A stretch of 64,000 nucleotides of DNA, taken from Globodera rostochiensis (Eukaryota > Nematoda > Chromadorea > Rhabditida > Heteroderidae). Under the pieces are notes generated by a model, which was not told the DNA's origin, did no database searches, and saw only the letters and a list, made by a program, of their open reading frames with translations. Every line of letters starts with the position of its first letter. The stretch's first letter is position 1. A program made the position numbers and the translations under genes. The stretch covers positions 2,159,501-2,223,500 of the forward strand of contig JAEVLN010000001.1 of assembly GCA_018350325.1 (NCBI GenBank), in the 5' to 3' direction. This document shows positions 1-10,949 of the stretch, piece by piece.

Positions 1-3000
1 CTGTTTGTGTTGCGACGGCAGCCGACTGCAACGCGTGTACTCGCCACGGACGGACAGCACGCGCACGCATTCGCCCTTCTCCAACGGAAGCAGTGTGCCA
101 AACTGCTGAGGGAAACGGTGATGATGCCGGTTTTGATGCTCATTGTGGTCCAGCGACGACGACGCCGAAGACTCCTCGACAACGATGGCCTCGCTGACCG
201 GACAGACAACGAACATTGGCGGCGCAGTGGGAGGCGTCGGACGCGAGCTGGACGAACGTGAACGTGGCGAAGTTGGGGACAGAGTGGTGTTAGCGTTGCT
301 GTGCATCGACGAACGGCTTCGTGTGCTGACAAATGAGAGGAATTAATATGTTATTGATGACAAAACAAAATCATGTATTTTGAGCATTTCAAGCAGTAAA
401 CATTGAACTTACCGAAGTATCGGAATCCTGGATGGCTTCAAAGCTGTGGGCGCATCAACATCATGCATCGACTGATTGTTGTTTGACTCCCCCTCCAACA
501 TTGAATGTACATGCCGAACTTCTCCCTCCACCTCTGTTGCATCCACTTCGACCAAAGTGACATCTACGAAGAAATGACTATTACAAATAACAACAACAAA
601 TTGCTAATCCCCATGGGGAACCGTTAAGCCTACTAGCCAGGACGGCTATCTACTAGCTACCTCACCATACCTTCTAAGTTGACGGTTTGCTGTTGTTGTT
701 GCGCATCCTCATCTTCCTGAACATTTTCCTCTTCCTCCTCCTCCTCGTCAATGCGTTCCTCTGTGTTCGTTGCTGCAGCCAACAGTTTGGTCGGCACTGA
801 CGAGCTTTTCGGCACGCGCGAGTCATTGGGTAGTCGCGCAGCACCGCTCCATGACGCGGCTGTTGTTGTGGATGCCGTCGGCTGATCAACCACAACTTCT
901 GTTAATGACTGACGACGACCCATCGCCGTCGATGTGTTGGCGGTGGTAGTGCCGACACCGCCGTCCAGCCGTTGGTGCTGGTGCTGTTGTTGTTGCCGTC
1001 GTTCCCAGCGTTTTCCGGCCCCGCCGCATTGGTTGAGCACGGACAGCAGCTCAACACTTTCGACGAGGCGCCAATACAAACTGTGATTGATTGATTTATG
1101 AGGTACAAAAAATTTAGAATAAAGGGCGTCACATGGCACAAATTTCAAGCAGTAAATGCGCTACTACAAATTGCATTCAGAGTGGACTTTCAATAGTCTG
1201 GTTTTTGAAGAAGCAAAAAAATCTACCTGCGATAGGCCGTCTGTGCACCGATCAGAAAGGCGGACGGCGCGTAGAAGGGACGCAGCACGTGCTCCTTCAG
1301 CACCACGTAGGACAGCCAACCGTCAAGTGAGTGCAGTGCCAGCAGCCCACGAAAGAAGTGACCGACGCGAGAATGGTCAGGCTTCTCGGACGCCTCCAGC
1401 TGCTGGATCAGCTGGTACACATCGCGAGTGACCGGACCTGAACGCAAACGAACATCCGTCAACAAATAAATAAATATATATCGGTTGGATCAGATCAGTT
1501 TTAAAATCGCTGATCTAATCATAATGATCATCACAGTTGCTGGCTGATCCTCTGATCGGGCCGATCAGTTTAAGAGCGATTCAACCCTAACAACAACATC
1601 TGCTGTCGAGTTAGTTAATTGCCCGCTCAAATTAGAGAACTGGATTGAGTGGCCTAATCCGCCTAATTATCGTGCTACCGACCTGGTCCGGTCACTTTGC
1701 TAATGACGTTCCACATCCGGACGCCGGGCAACAGTTCGTCTCCGAGCAGTCGCTCCAGCGCCTTCATCAACACAACGGAGGAAGCGCCACGGATGATTTC
1801 GGCAACACCTTCAACAACCCGTTCAATGATGGCACGCTTCTGGTCGTAGATGGGCAAACTGAACGTGTGGCAACACATAATGAAGCATTAAATCATTTCC
1901 TGAAAAGTTTTCCCTGCACACCCTGATCACCAGTGATCAAACCAACCAGATTATGCCTAAGTTTTCTCTAATGTTTTGACAATTTTTGGTGTATAAAATA
2001 CACAAAAGTTCAAACCTAAATCAAAACTCGAGATTCATTTCCAATTCCTCCACATACCATTAAACTTTAAATCTTTTTTTTCCAAGATTTCTTCCGTGCA
2101 CTCGCCGCTGTCATTTGCTTTAGATGGCATTTTGTGTGCAAATATTGAGGAGAGGGGGGCAATAAAAATATTTTCTGTTAAACACTTCAAAACTCAATTG
2201 GAGGCCAATCATCGGAAGGGATAAAACAGCACACAAAAAGTGGCACTTGAAGAAGCTCAAGCAGTCCATTTGGCACTAACACTTGTATTAAATTGCTTTT
2301 CAACTCTCGAGAGTTCGGGACAATTTTTAGGGGCAACAACAATTTTACGCGTAAAATTTCGACGATTGACACATAAAAAAGATTAGTTTCTTTTAAAAAA
2401 ATTTACGACATTTTGCCAAAAAATGTCCTCAACGTTTCGTTAAAAAAAAAGTTAATAGTTTGGACTGTTATTTGACGCTTTTTTACCCACCCGATCAGCG
2501 CCAATTCGCGCGCATGCAAGCGCAACTTCTGTGTGAGTACAGCACGCGTGCGCAGCGACGGGCAAACATGACGGGCGAAAACGGCACTTTTTGTGCATGG
2601 CTCCTCACTGCACGCGCGGTGCTGCTGCTGTTGTTGGTCCCATGCCGTGCCACCATCGCCGCCGCAGCAGCAGCAGCCGCCGCAAAAGCAGTCAAACGAC
2701 GTTTTAGCTGCGCATGTCGGCGAAGGGGTCAGGTCGTTGCTGTCAGCATCAGCGGCGCGGCCCAAACAGCGATGGCACGCTGAGAGCGGACGCTTCCGAA
2801 GACATTCTTCCTACAAATGAAATGAAATTACGAAATTTAAAAACAAAATTGAAAAACAAAAACTAAACAACGTAATCCGCGGGATTTACCAAAAAGGACC
2901 CGGGCCACGATCCCGGTTTGAGGAAGAAGAATGTGTCCCAGCTACTGGTTGGACGGTTAGAACACCAAATTAGGGGCAAAGGGCATAAAGTGTGAAAACC

Positions 3001-6000
3001 CCGGGGGGCTAGCTCCCAGCAAACGGGTAGAGCATTTAAACGCCAAAAATTGGTGTCATGTTCAACACCACACCGACCTTTTCTTTCAATCGCCAAAGTC
3101 CGGCGGAAGTGAACGATCGCGGCGGTGCGGCACGCCGCTGCTGGTGACCCTCAATGTTATTGGAGGAACCGGTGAGCAGAAAACTGTTGCTTTTGAAGAA
3201 AGAGCACGCCTCCAGCACATTTCTTAAAATGGATTTTTCAATTTTAAATACACTAATTTATTATTTCCAATTATTATTCCCTCCATTCTTTTTTTGTTTG
3301 TTTGTATCAAAAATCCTTCTCTAAATTTGGTCCATATGTCTCCCCATTCTCACGCTTCAATTTGTAAAGATATGCAAATTTTGCACTCTCTCTTTTGCAT
3401 TTATTTGCTCATTTCCAAATAAAATCCCTAAAGTCCACACGGGCGCACGCCATCGTTTTCCGTTTTCTTTCCCACACGACAATCGCATTAGCGCGCAAAT
3501 GTGGGCGCAAAATGTTAAGGATGGACCAGCAGACCACCCGCCCGCCACACATGGCCATTAAAAGGTTTAGCGGGGGGGGGGGGTAAGCGAAGGGCGGCGT
3601 GCACAGAGGTCAAAGATAAGTGCAAAAGATCTGTGGAAATGAGAGAAAGGAGTGGCACAAAGAAAGTAATGGGGCAAGAATACACGAGAGAAAGAGACAG
3701 AAAGAGAAGAGAGAAGCGAACGAGAAAAAGGAGTAAGAACAGAACGGTCAAGGACGTATGTTTGAGAGCGAGCTGTGTTGCAAAGAAACAAAATGGTGAA
3801 AAAGAGGGACAGAGACCGAAAAAGGGGAGAGAGAAGCGAGCAAATATCAAGAGAGAGTGCCGCAAAGAAAAGCATGGGGTAAGACAGCGAGAGAAACAGG
3901 AAAAGATTGAGATGTGAGAGAGCAGCAACTGGTAATACAAATATAAAACCAAGCAGTTTATTCCCCCCTCCCCCCTTCCGCTCCAATGGCCAAATGGTGT
4001 GGCCAAGTGCCATTTGGCCCGCTAAGCCGGACCAAATACACACATAAAGCTCCCGCCCGCCGCTATTTGGCGGCGGACAATTTGAGGATGGACGAAGAAC
4101 GAAAGAGGCGGGCGGGGGCGATGGGACCTCACATTCAGTCAGTCAGTCAGTCAGTCAGTCAGCAACGAATTTGCCAACACTTCGAGAAAAGCACAAAATC
4201 GGAAAGTGTTAGGGGGGCGAGAAGGGCGGGGGGGGGGGGAGGGAAGTCAGCTGCCATTTACGTCAATCATTTCTTTTTTGAAAATAGCACTGGTGATAAA
4301 ATAAAATGTGGGGGGGGGGGGGGAGGTAACGGATGTTGTTGATGAACGCAAATGATTCAGAGCGTTAACCAGGCCTGATCGATTATTTAATGGGTACATC
4401 CCCAATCCAAAACCAAAAAAAAATGGCAAGGTAAATCCCCCAATTATTTATCAAAATTTGGACCAAAAATTACGAAGCCCACCAACCTGGGCAACAAAAC
4501 GGACAGCGAAGACCAGTCCTCGATATGTGAAGGACCTGTTTTTAATTTAAAAAATATAAATATAGTAATAATCATAGAAAAAAAACAGCGTTAATTTTTG
4601 CGCGCCCCCACCCACCATCGGAATGGGATGAGCCAAGGCCCGAGTCGGGCCCATCGCTTGCCCCATCAGCCGCCTCCGAAATGATGCGTTCCGAGCTCGC
4701 GCAGCAATCGATCAGCTCGTCAATGGCAATGCTTTTGTTGGCCCCATCGCCACCGCCGCCACAATTCCGCGCCCTGCACAACAAATTGTCCAACGACGTG
4801 GAGGAGGGACAAATGCTCGGCACCTCAAAAAACAAAATGGATTAAATTGCAAAAAAAAGAAAATAAGTTTCAAACGAATAGTTTTGCATAAATTTGGTAG
4901 AGTTTTAAACGATTGCAATGATTCTGAAAGAATTGATTGAAATTGGGTCAAATACCCCCCCCCCCATACATGGCATTCAATACGTACATTGTGTGCCAGC
5001 GCGATAAACTTCAGGTCGGGCACCGTCCGACTGGGCGACAGGTCGGCAAACGTGCGCCTCTGCTGCTGTTGCTGATGTGCAGTAGTGGTGGTCGCCGCTG
5101 CTGGCGCTGTTCTGCTGCTACTGCTTGCCCCCGCGGTCGCTGTCTTTGTCCCCATTTCGTACAATCGTTGTTGCTGCCGTTCAGTGCTTTGGTTGAATTT
5201 TGTTGTTGTCGTTGTCGGTGTCCTCCGTTCGAACTCGCCGCTGCCGCTGCCGTCGTTGTGCAGCAACAGCTCCCGTCGACGCAAATCCAAATCCTCCAAC
5301 TGATCACCGCTGCGTTGGATGGACGCAGTGTTCGACGGAACATAGCCGATCTCTGAGCAGAGAGGTAAAAAATGAATGGATGACGGACGATGATGACGAA
5401 AGGGATGAGAAAAAGATTGGAATTGGAAGAGATGAAAGATGGAACTTTTTTTTTTGTTAATAAAAATGGACGGAATATGATAATGGAACGGGAAATGATT
5501 GATGAGGCAAGGATTGAATAAAAAAACAGCTCCGTCCGATTCAATCACAAAATATCTGCCGATCGGATGACATTTGGGCAGCAGAATGTGTGGGTAAATT
5601 GGGTGATTTAAATGCAAAAACATAACAAACCATTTTTGTTCATGTCGATGTACCGTCCGTCGCCCAAATACGTCTCCGAGTATTCGTAGTCCGTCGGTGG
5701 AGCATTTTGCTGTTGCTGTCGTTGGTGCAGCTTCTGTTGTTGATCCATGAAATTGTCCACCAAACTTGAGGTCGGCCGTTTGGGCACGGAAGATGTCACC
5801 GATGATAAGGATGATGTTGTTGTTGAATTCGTTATAGTTCCACAAGCACCGTGTCCATTGAACTTTGAGGTGGGCAAGGGTGCGTGAACTGCTTGAACTT
5901 GCGGAGATGGATGTTGCTGCTGCAATGCTATGGCGGGCGAAGACGTGCCCTTGACAAAGGTGGTCAACTCGGTCACGTCGCACTGCCTTCTGCTGTTCAG

Positions 6001-6967
6001 CTCAGGAAGACTGAACAACAAAAAAATATATATAATTCAAAACCCGTCCAAAAATTGCTTTACTCGGCCCCACCGACCTGTAAACCTTCTCGGAATTGAA
6101 CGGCGGTTCCATCTGCTTGTCCATGCCGCCCTGAAGTCGGCCCCAAGTAGTCATCATTTCTGTCCCTCCTGCCCCAGTTTCACGAAAATGGCATTGAGAA
6201 GACGAGGTGCAATTGTTGTTGTTCAACAGTTCGTCCAGGAAACTGTGCTTTCTCCATCCTTCCCCGTGCTCTCCAGCGACAATGCCATGGCCTCCAGCAT
6301 CGCCATCATCGTCGTTGTTAAGCTCCTCCAACAGGCGTAGTCCCAGCCCGTGGTTGTCCATGACGGCCGTGTACAGCCTGGTCCTTTTGTTGCCCTCACC
6401 AAGCTCATCATGGACATTTGTGTCCAGCTCAAAGTTGTTGTTGTTATTGCTGCTGCTTTTATTCACCCGTTGCTTCAATTGCTGTTGCTGCTGCCGTTTC
6501 AGTGCCGTCCGACGTTGTTGCTGTTGGTGTGGCACCGGCGGGCTGGCAGTGGCGTTGGTGGTGAAAGAACCACCGATGCCGCTGGTAGTCCACTGACCAC
6601 TGTCCTCAAAGGTCAACTTGTAGTCGTTGTTCTTGTTGCATTCGCAACGGACGCGCAACTGCTCCATGTCCAACGAGTCGGTGGAGATCAGACTCGGGTC
6701 CGCACCCGTGCCCAGCATCATCATCATGCTGCTGCCAAAAATGTCTTCAGCCCCGGCGGAAGCACCGGTGCCACGATCATCACCATCACCGCTTGTCACC
6801 ATCACGGAGGCGTCAAAGTCAAGTTGTGCCACATGTTGGTCAATGTAGGAGGGCCAGAAACGTCGGGAAACTGCACCGCCGCCTCCTCCTCCTCCACTAC
6901 GATTCTCGGAAGTGGGAAGCATTCGGTTGCTCAACGACGACGGGTTGAAGTCGTACAGTTCCACCAT
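1..6967 (-). CDS. RUN and SH3 domain protein, RUSC/UNC-14-like (3' end outside window)
   Basis: Twelve exons chain in one frame with matching phases at every junction: 6967-6078, 6010-5631, 5352-4988, 4823-4616, 4535-4487, 3222-3078, 2810-2491, 1858-1683, 1437-1227, 1080-671, 563-413 and 325 to beyond base 1. That gives 1,210 codons so far. The first ~630 residues are low-complexity (poly-Q, poly-N, poly-G). Residues ~786-940 form a RUN domain, with helices such as KRAIIERVVEGVAEIIRG and FFRGLLALHSLDGWLSYVVL. An acidic and Gln-rich linker follows, and the last visible residues (PLEKGECVRVLSVRGEYTRC) look like the first strands of an SH3 domain. RUN followed by SH3 is the RUSC/NESCA layout; nematode UNC-14 is a neuronal RUN protein that works with kinesin-1 cargo transport and UNC-51. 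Orthology is inferred. An acceptor at 6995/6994 (AAATTCAG) lies 26 nt before the ATG and the frame stays open to it, so an upstream exon or a trans-spliced leader site is possible. Confidence 0.72.
4133..4164. repeat. GTCA microsatellite in a RUN-gene intron
   Basis: Seven tandem GTCA units lie in the 1.26-kb intron between the exons ending at 4487 and starting at 3222. The rest of that intron holds G runs and a purine-rich stretch (3600-3920). Confidence 0.85.
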
Positions 6968-6993
6968 GAGCAGCGCGCGCGGTAATTCGTTTT

Positions 6994-9639
6994 CTGAATT
7001 TAAAAGAGGTGTTATTGAAGAGCGATTAAATATGTTTTTGTTTGTTATTCATTAAAACCGGAACAGATTTGGTGGCTTTTAATCCACGCACGTGGCCCCA
7101 AAGTATAGAAAATGTGTGCAAAATCGATTTTTATTAAATAAAAGTGTCAGAAAATGGGGGTAAATGGTGGTGGTGGTGGGGGGGGGACGTTTTGATCCCT
7201 CCCTCCTCCCTCCCCCTTTCCCATTCCATCCATCACACACACATAGCGTACCCCAAAATGTGTCGCGATGAGCAAAATCCGCATTGACATGAGGGGGGGG
7301 GGGGGGGGGAGGTGGTGGTGGTTAAAGGAGGAGGCGGAGTGCTGGTCTGTCTGTCAGATTGATTCCTCAGATAGGAAGCAAAAAGCACTCTTAAAAGGCA
7401 GCAACAGCAGCATTCCCAACGGACAAAATGGGGGGGGGGGGGAAGGGGAATTTCGGTATCTCCCCCGAATCTCCCCCCCCCCCCCTCCCCTCCCACTCCA
7501 ATTCCATTGAAGTCATCAGATTTTGTGTGCAAATCCCCCCCCCCCAAACAAAGCCCCACCGAAAATGGAATTTCACGCGATCGCGCGGTTTAAAATTAGA
7601 ACGACAAACTGCCCGAGTTCGTGACCGGGAATTTGGTCTCCCTCCTCACATTGTCGTAGGATTACAGCCCCGTCACTGCACGACAATGGTCAGAAGTGAA
7701 GAAGCGGCGGCGACGGCGGTGGACCGGAAGCGGTTGCTCTGTTCATCCGTTCGCTTTGCTTCAGTGAAATGCTATCGCCGCTCGCTGAAAGATGGATGGG
7801 AGAGATAAATATGTGAAAGGGGGGGGGGGGAGAAAACGGGAGGAAGGATAGGCGATGGATGGATGAGATTTGTGGGAGGGGGGATAAAAATGGAATGCAA
7901 CGGAAGATGATGATGATAGAGAGGAGCCAGGCCAAGCCAGGCTAGGCCAAGCCAGGCTAGGCCAAGCCAAGGCCCAGAGCAGTCGAAGGAAGATGAGGGA
8001 GCTAGTTGATGGTGGTGGTTGTGGTAGTAGGGAAGCGGAGGGGGAAGGGCGAGGGGGGACCAACCCATTGTTTACGACAAATGGTTGATGTAGAGAGGGG
8101 GGGGGAAGGGAGGGCTGCTGCTGTTGGCCGAGCCACGACCCCCCCCCCCCCTTCATTGGCCTATGTATGTGTTGTGGTGTTTCTTTCCACCCCTCTTCCT
8201 GCCTGCACACATAGAGGAAGAGGAGGACGAGGAGGAGGAGAAGGAGGAGGAGGCGGGCGGAGGGAAGAGGACATTTGGACCACGACGGAGGGGGGCGGAC
8301 GGACGGACGCCTGCTGGATGGACGGAGGATGAAGATTAAAGTGAGCGAATGGATGAATGAATGGGATGAGGGGAAAAGAAGATGGGATGGACGGATGAAA
8401 GGGGAGGAGAGGGGGGGGGGGTGGGCGGAGGGGGTGGGGAATCCAATACATACAGCCCTCCTAGAGGGAATGAATGTGTCGCTAAGCAGCCAATGGGTCA
8501 GAGAACGGAGAGACAATACCCATTCTAGAGAAGCAGAGTGAGGAGCAGAGAGAGGGAAAGAGAGAGTACAGCTTGGAGGATTGCGCCAGACTATCAGACG
8601 CTAAAATCGAATGTGCCTTAAGCACACGAGCGAGCGCCTGGGGCAGAAGGGCATGAGAAACGCGTGCGGTTCCATGGATTTAATGACGAAGAAGCAGGCA
8701 GCCCCGTAGGGCGTGTGTTTAAACGAATGAGCGAATCAAATTTCCAGACATAAACGCATTGAAAGAGGGGGGGGGGGAGTAATTAATTGATAAATGCTGA
8801 CAAAGTATTCACTTCATCGAAATAAAGCAAACAAAATTGAAGTACCAAAGTTCGAAAAAAAAACATGAGAAATTAATTAATGAATTTTCTTACCAATAAA
8901 CAATTTCGTAATTGTTTTAATTCGGGCGACCCCTCGAGGGGTAACCAGACCGATTAAAGCAAACACGCTGATCCCCCCCCCCCCCCCCCCCCCCGACATG
9001 TTGGGGCCCAACTCCATAATTAAAAGGAAATATGGATAAAGCATACTGAATCAAAATCAACCTGCTGACGTCATATTATAATTGGTATTTTTCAGTTCAG
9101 TTACACATAGGACACCTCCCTCATTGTCAGCAGACGAAATATTGTAAACAAAACATTTCGTCTGGAATCCTATAAATGAGAAAAGAAGTATCACATTACT
9201 TTAACGATTTATCCGGAAGAAAGTTGCAACCAAATTAGTTTTTGTAATTTGACTGCCAACAGAGAGGCCGGACGGGAGACCCGGCGGGGTTGAATTCGGG
9301 ATCCCGGATTAAACATTAACATACAAAATTTAAAAAAATTCTCGACGGCATCCCGGGATCCCGAACGACCATTTTTACGGGATTCAGCCGGTATCCCGAA
9401 AAGTTTGGCCCGGTCTCCAGTATAAGCCAGATTTGGATTCAGTATGCTCGATTTATAATTTTTTTCAAAAAAATGATCCCTAAAATTATGGGGAATAGGA
9501 AAAAAAAGTACCACTGGACAAAAGCCGTGCACACCTAATTTTTGAGCCCAGAAATAACGCCAAAATTCCTACCACTTATGCAACAATTGTTGTCGGGATC
9601 CAAAGCACAGAAAGACAGTCGAGAAAACAAAATTTGTTC
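6994..9639. other. Intergenic, presumed promoter side of the RUN-SH3 gene
   Basis: No coding exon was found. The stretch holds runs of G or C (7290-7310, 7430-7442, 8973-8994), a GGCCAAGCCAGGCTA tandem repeat (7925-7975), a purine-rich block (8210-8420) and a TATA-free AT-rich stretch at 8830-9240. The 9270-9420 part has several interleaved CGGGATCCCG palindromes. The open frames here are low-complexity reading of purine tracts. Confidence 0.6.
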
Positions 9640-9686
9640 ATAAAAATGATTAAAGAAAAAGAGGAAGAAATATCGGGAATGGAAAA
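9640..9686 (+). repeat. Left target-site duplication of the LINE
   Basis: These 47 bases match 13881-13927 without a mismatch. The copy starts ATAAAAATGATTAAAG and ends GGAATGGAAAA. The base before it differs (C on the left, G on the right). A length of 47 is long for the usual 10-20 bp LINE duplication. Confidence 0.9.
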
Positions 9687-10136
9687 AATTTTAAATGCCC
9701 TCTACTCTACCAAAATACTCACCTGGGCCCGGGCCTACAAAATATATGTACGTCCAATCCTGGAATATGCAACCGTTATTTGGAATCCATCAACAAAAAT
9801 CCTTTCTAACAAAATTGAACGGGTGCAAAAAACATTCACACGTAGGGCCCTCACCAAATGTAAACTCCCCAAATGTTCCTATGATCAACGTTTGAAATTA
9901 TTTAAACTGGAATCTTTGGCATCTCGTCGCAAACTTTTTGATCTCTGTATGATGCACAAAATATGTCACAGTCACACTCATTTCAACCCAAAAGATATAA
10001 TTCCTTTCAACACACGCCCTAGTCGCCGTCATTCTCTCCAAATCCGCAAAAAAAGAAAAACCCCATTTACTTCCAATTTATTCCTTCACCGCTGCACCAA
10101 TTCCTGGAATTCCCTCCCCTCTGACATTGTCTCAAT
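9687..10136 (+). pseudogene. Fragment of LINE ORF2 C-terminus at the element's 5' end
   Basis: This 450-base block repeats 13297-13746, the last ~150 codons of ORF2 without the final ~20. It reads as the ORF2 C-terminal domain (starting ILNALYSTKILTWARAY, ending LPSDIVSIS) and then changes abruptly into ORF1 leader sequence at 10137-10141. It lacks reverse-transcriptase motifs and cannot be functional alone. It is best read as a 5'-truncated second template joined during insertion. Confidence 0.85.
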
Positions 10137-10169
10137 CTCTGCACTCCCACCGCCACGGACCCCGGAAAA

Positions 10170-10949
10170 ATGGCCAAACGATCCCGGCAAGAGGCTAACC
10201 TGTCCCCCATCTCGACAAACTCTGACAGTATTAATGTATTGGTCGACAGTCAAATCGCAATTATTCAAACCACCATCGAATCAATGAGCAAACTGCATAC
10301 TACCCTCACTACCGAACAAATGCCTTTCCTTCAAGTGCTTATTACCACACTCTCATCACAATTCGAACTTCTTACTAAATCAATCCACCACCTAAAAACC
10401 AACCCTCCAATTCCTCCCATATCTGTCGAAATTTCTACAGAGGAACTCGAACGACAACGGAGCTTGGTGGTCATGGGACTGCCGGAAAGCACTGATCCTC
10501 TTCCATCGAAAAGAGCGGCGGCGGACAAAGCCCAGGTTTCCGGCTTACTCGATTCGTTGGGGATCGAGTGCGGCCCCAGTATTGTCTACAGACTGGGTCG
10601 CTCTTTCAACCCAACCCAGAAAAGTGCCCGACTCGTAAAAGTACTGTTGCCGGCCCGTGCCTTTCAGAGACAGGCTCTCACCGCATGGCGTACCAAAAAC
10701 AACACTATCCGATCGAGCGCGTCACAGCTGAAGAACATCCAAATTCGCGAGTCGCTGACACGTGAACAGATGGAAGAACGCCGACGTCTGCATGCACTGT
10801 GCACTGGCAAAAGAACGAAGGATGGACAAGATTGGATCGTCTACGCCGGCTCTGTCATTTTGCGCTCTGAGGTACACATCTTCCGCCAACAAATGCAAAC
10901 TCAATCGATACCTCCCTCAACCCCAAATACTCTCTCCTCAAAAAACTAA
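10170..10949 (+). CDS. LINE ORF1, RNA-binding/chaperone-type protein
   Basis: A 259-aa reading frame from ATG to TAA opens only ~33 nt after the junction with the duplicated fragment, so the true 5' UTR is short or trimmed. Residues ~20-80 (VDSQIAIIQTTIESMSKLHT and following) look like an amphipathic coiled coil. Residues ~90-250 run from ELERQRSLVVMGLPES through a VYRLGRS segment and KSARLVKVLLP to a basic helical part. That order resembles the coiled coil, RRM-like core and C-terminal domain of L1-type ORF1 proteins, which coat LINE RNA. No CCHC knuckle was seen. The last sense codons are AAA AAC before TAA, which forms the frameshift site described separately. Confidence 0.8.
   Translation: MAKRSRQEANLSPISTNSDSINVLVDSQIAIIQTTIESMSKLHTTLTTEQMPFLQVLITTLSSQFELLTKSIHHLKTNPPIPPISVEISTEELERQRSLVVMGLPESTDPLPSKRAAADKAQVSGLLDSLGIECGPSIVYRLGRSFNPTQKSARLVKVLLPARAFQRQALTAWRTKNNTIRSSASQLKNIQIRESLTREQMEERRRLHALCTGKRTKDGQDWIVYAGSVILRSEVHIFRQQMQTQSIPPSTPNTLSSKN
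10940..10946 (+). promoter_or_regulatory. Predicted -1 ribosomal frameshift heptamer A AAA AAC
   Basis: In the ORF1 frame the bases read A AAA AAC followed directly by the TAA stop (10947-10949). A slip of one base back moves ribosomes into the ORF2 frame (CTA ATT GAC...), which is open from 10871 to 13810. ORF2 has no in-frame ATG until 11419, inside the endonuclease domain. A AAA AAC is among the best-known slippery heptamers of retroviruses and retroelements. Whether a stimulatory hairpin or pseudoknot lies downstream cannot be judged by eye. Confidence 0.65.

Noticed and set aside
2060..2140. Possible exon with ATG encoding MPSKANDSGECTEEILEKKD
   Set aside because: Its donor leaves phase 1, while the next RUN exon needs phase 2; skipping it gives a phase-perfect join of 2491 to 1858.
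4712..5983. 423-codon minus-strand open frame
   Set aside because: It spans real RUN-gene exons in changing frames plus introns; the splice model explains the coding parts better.
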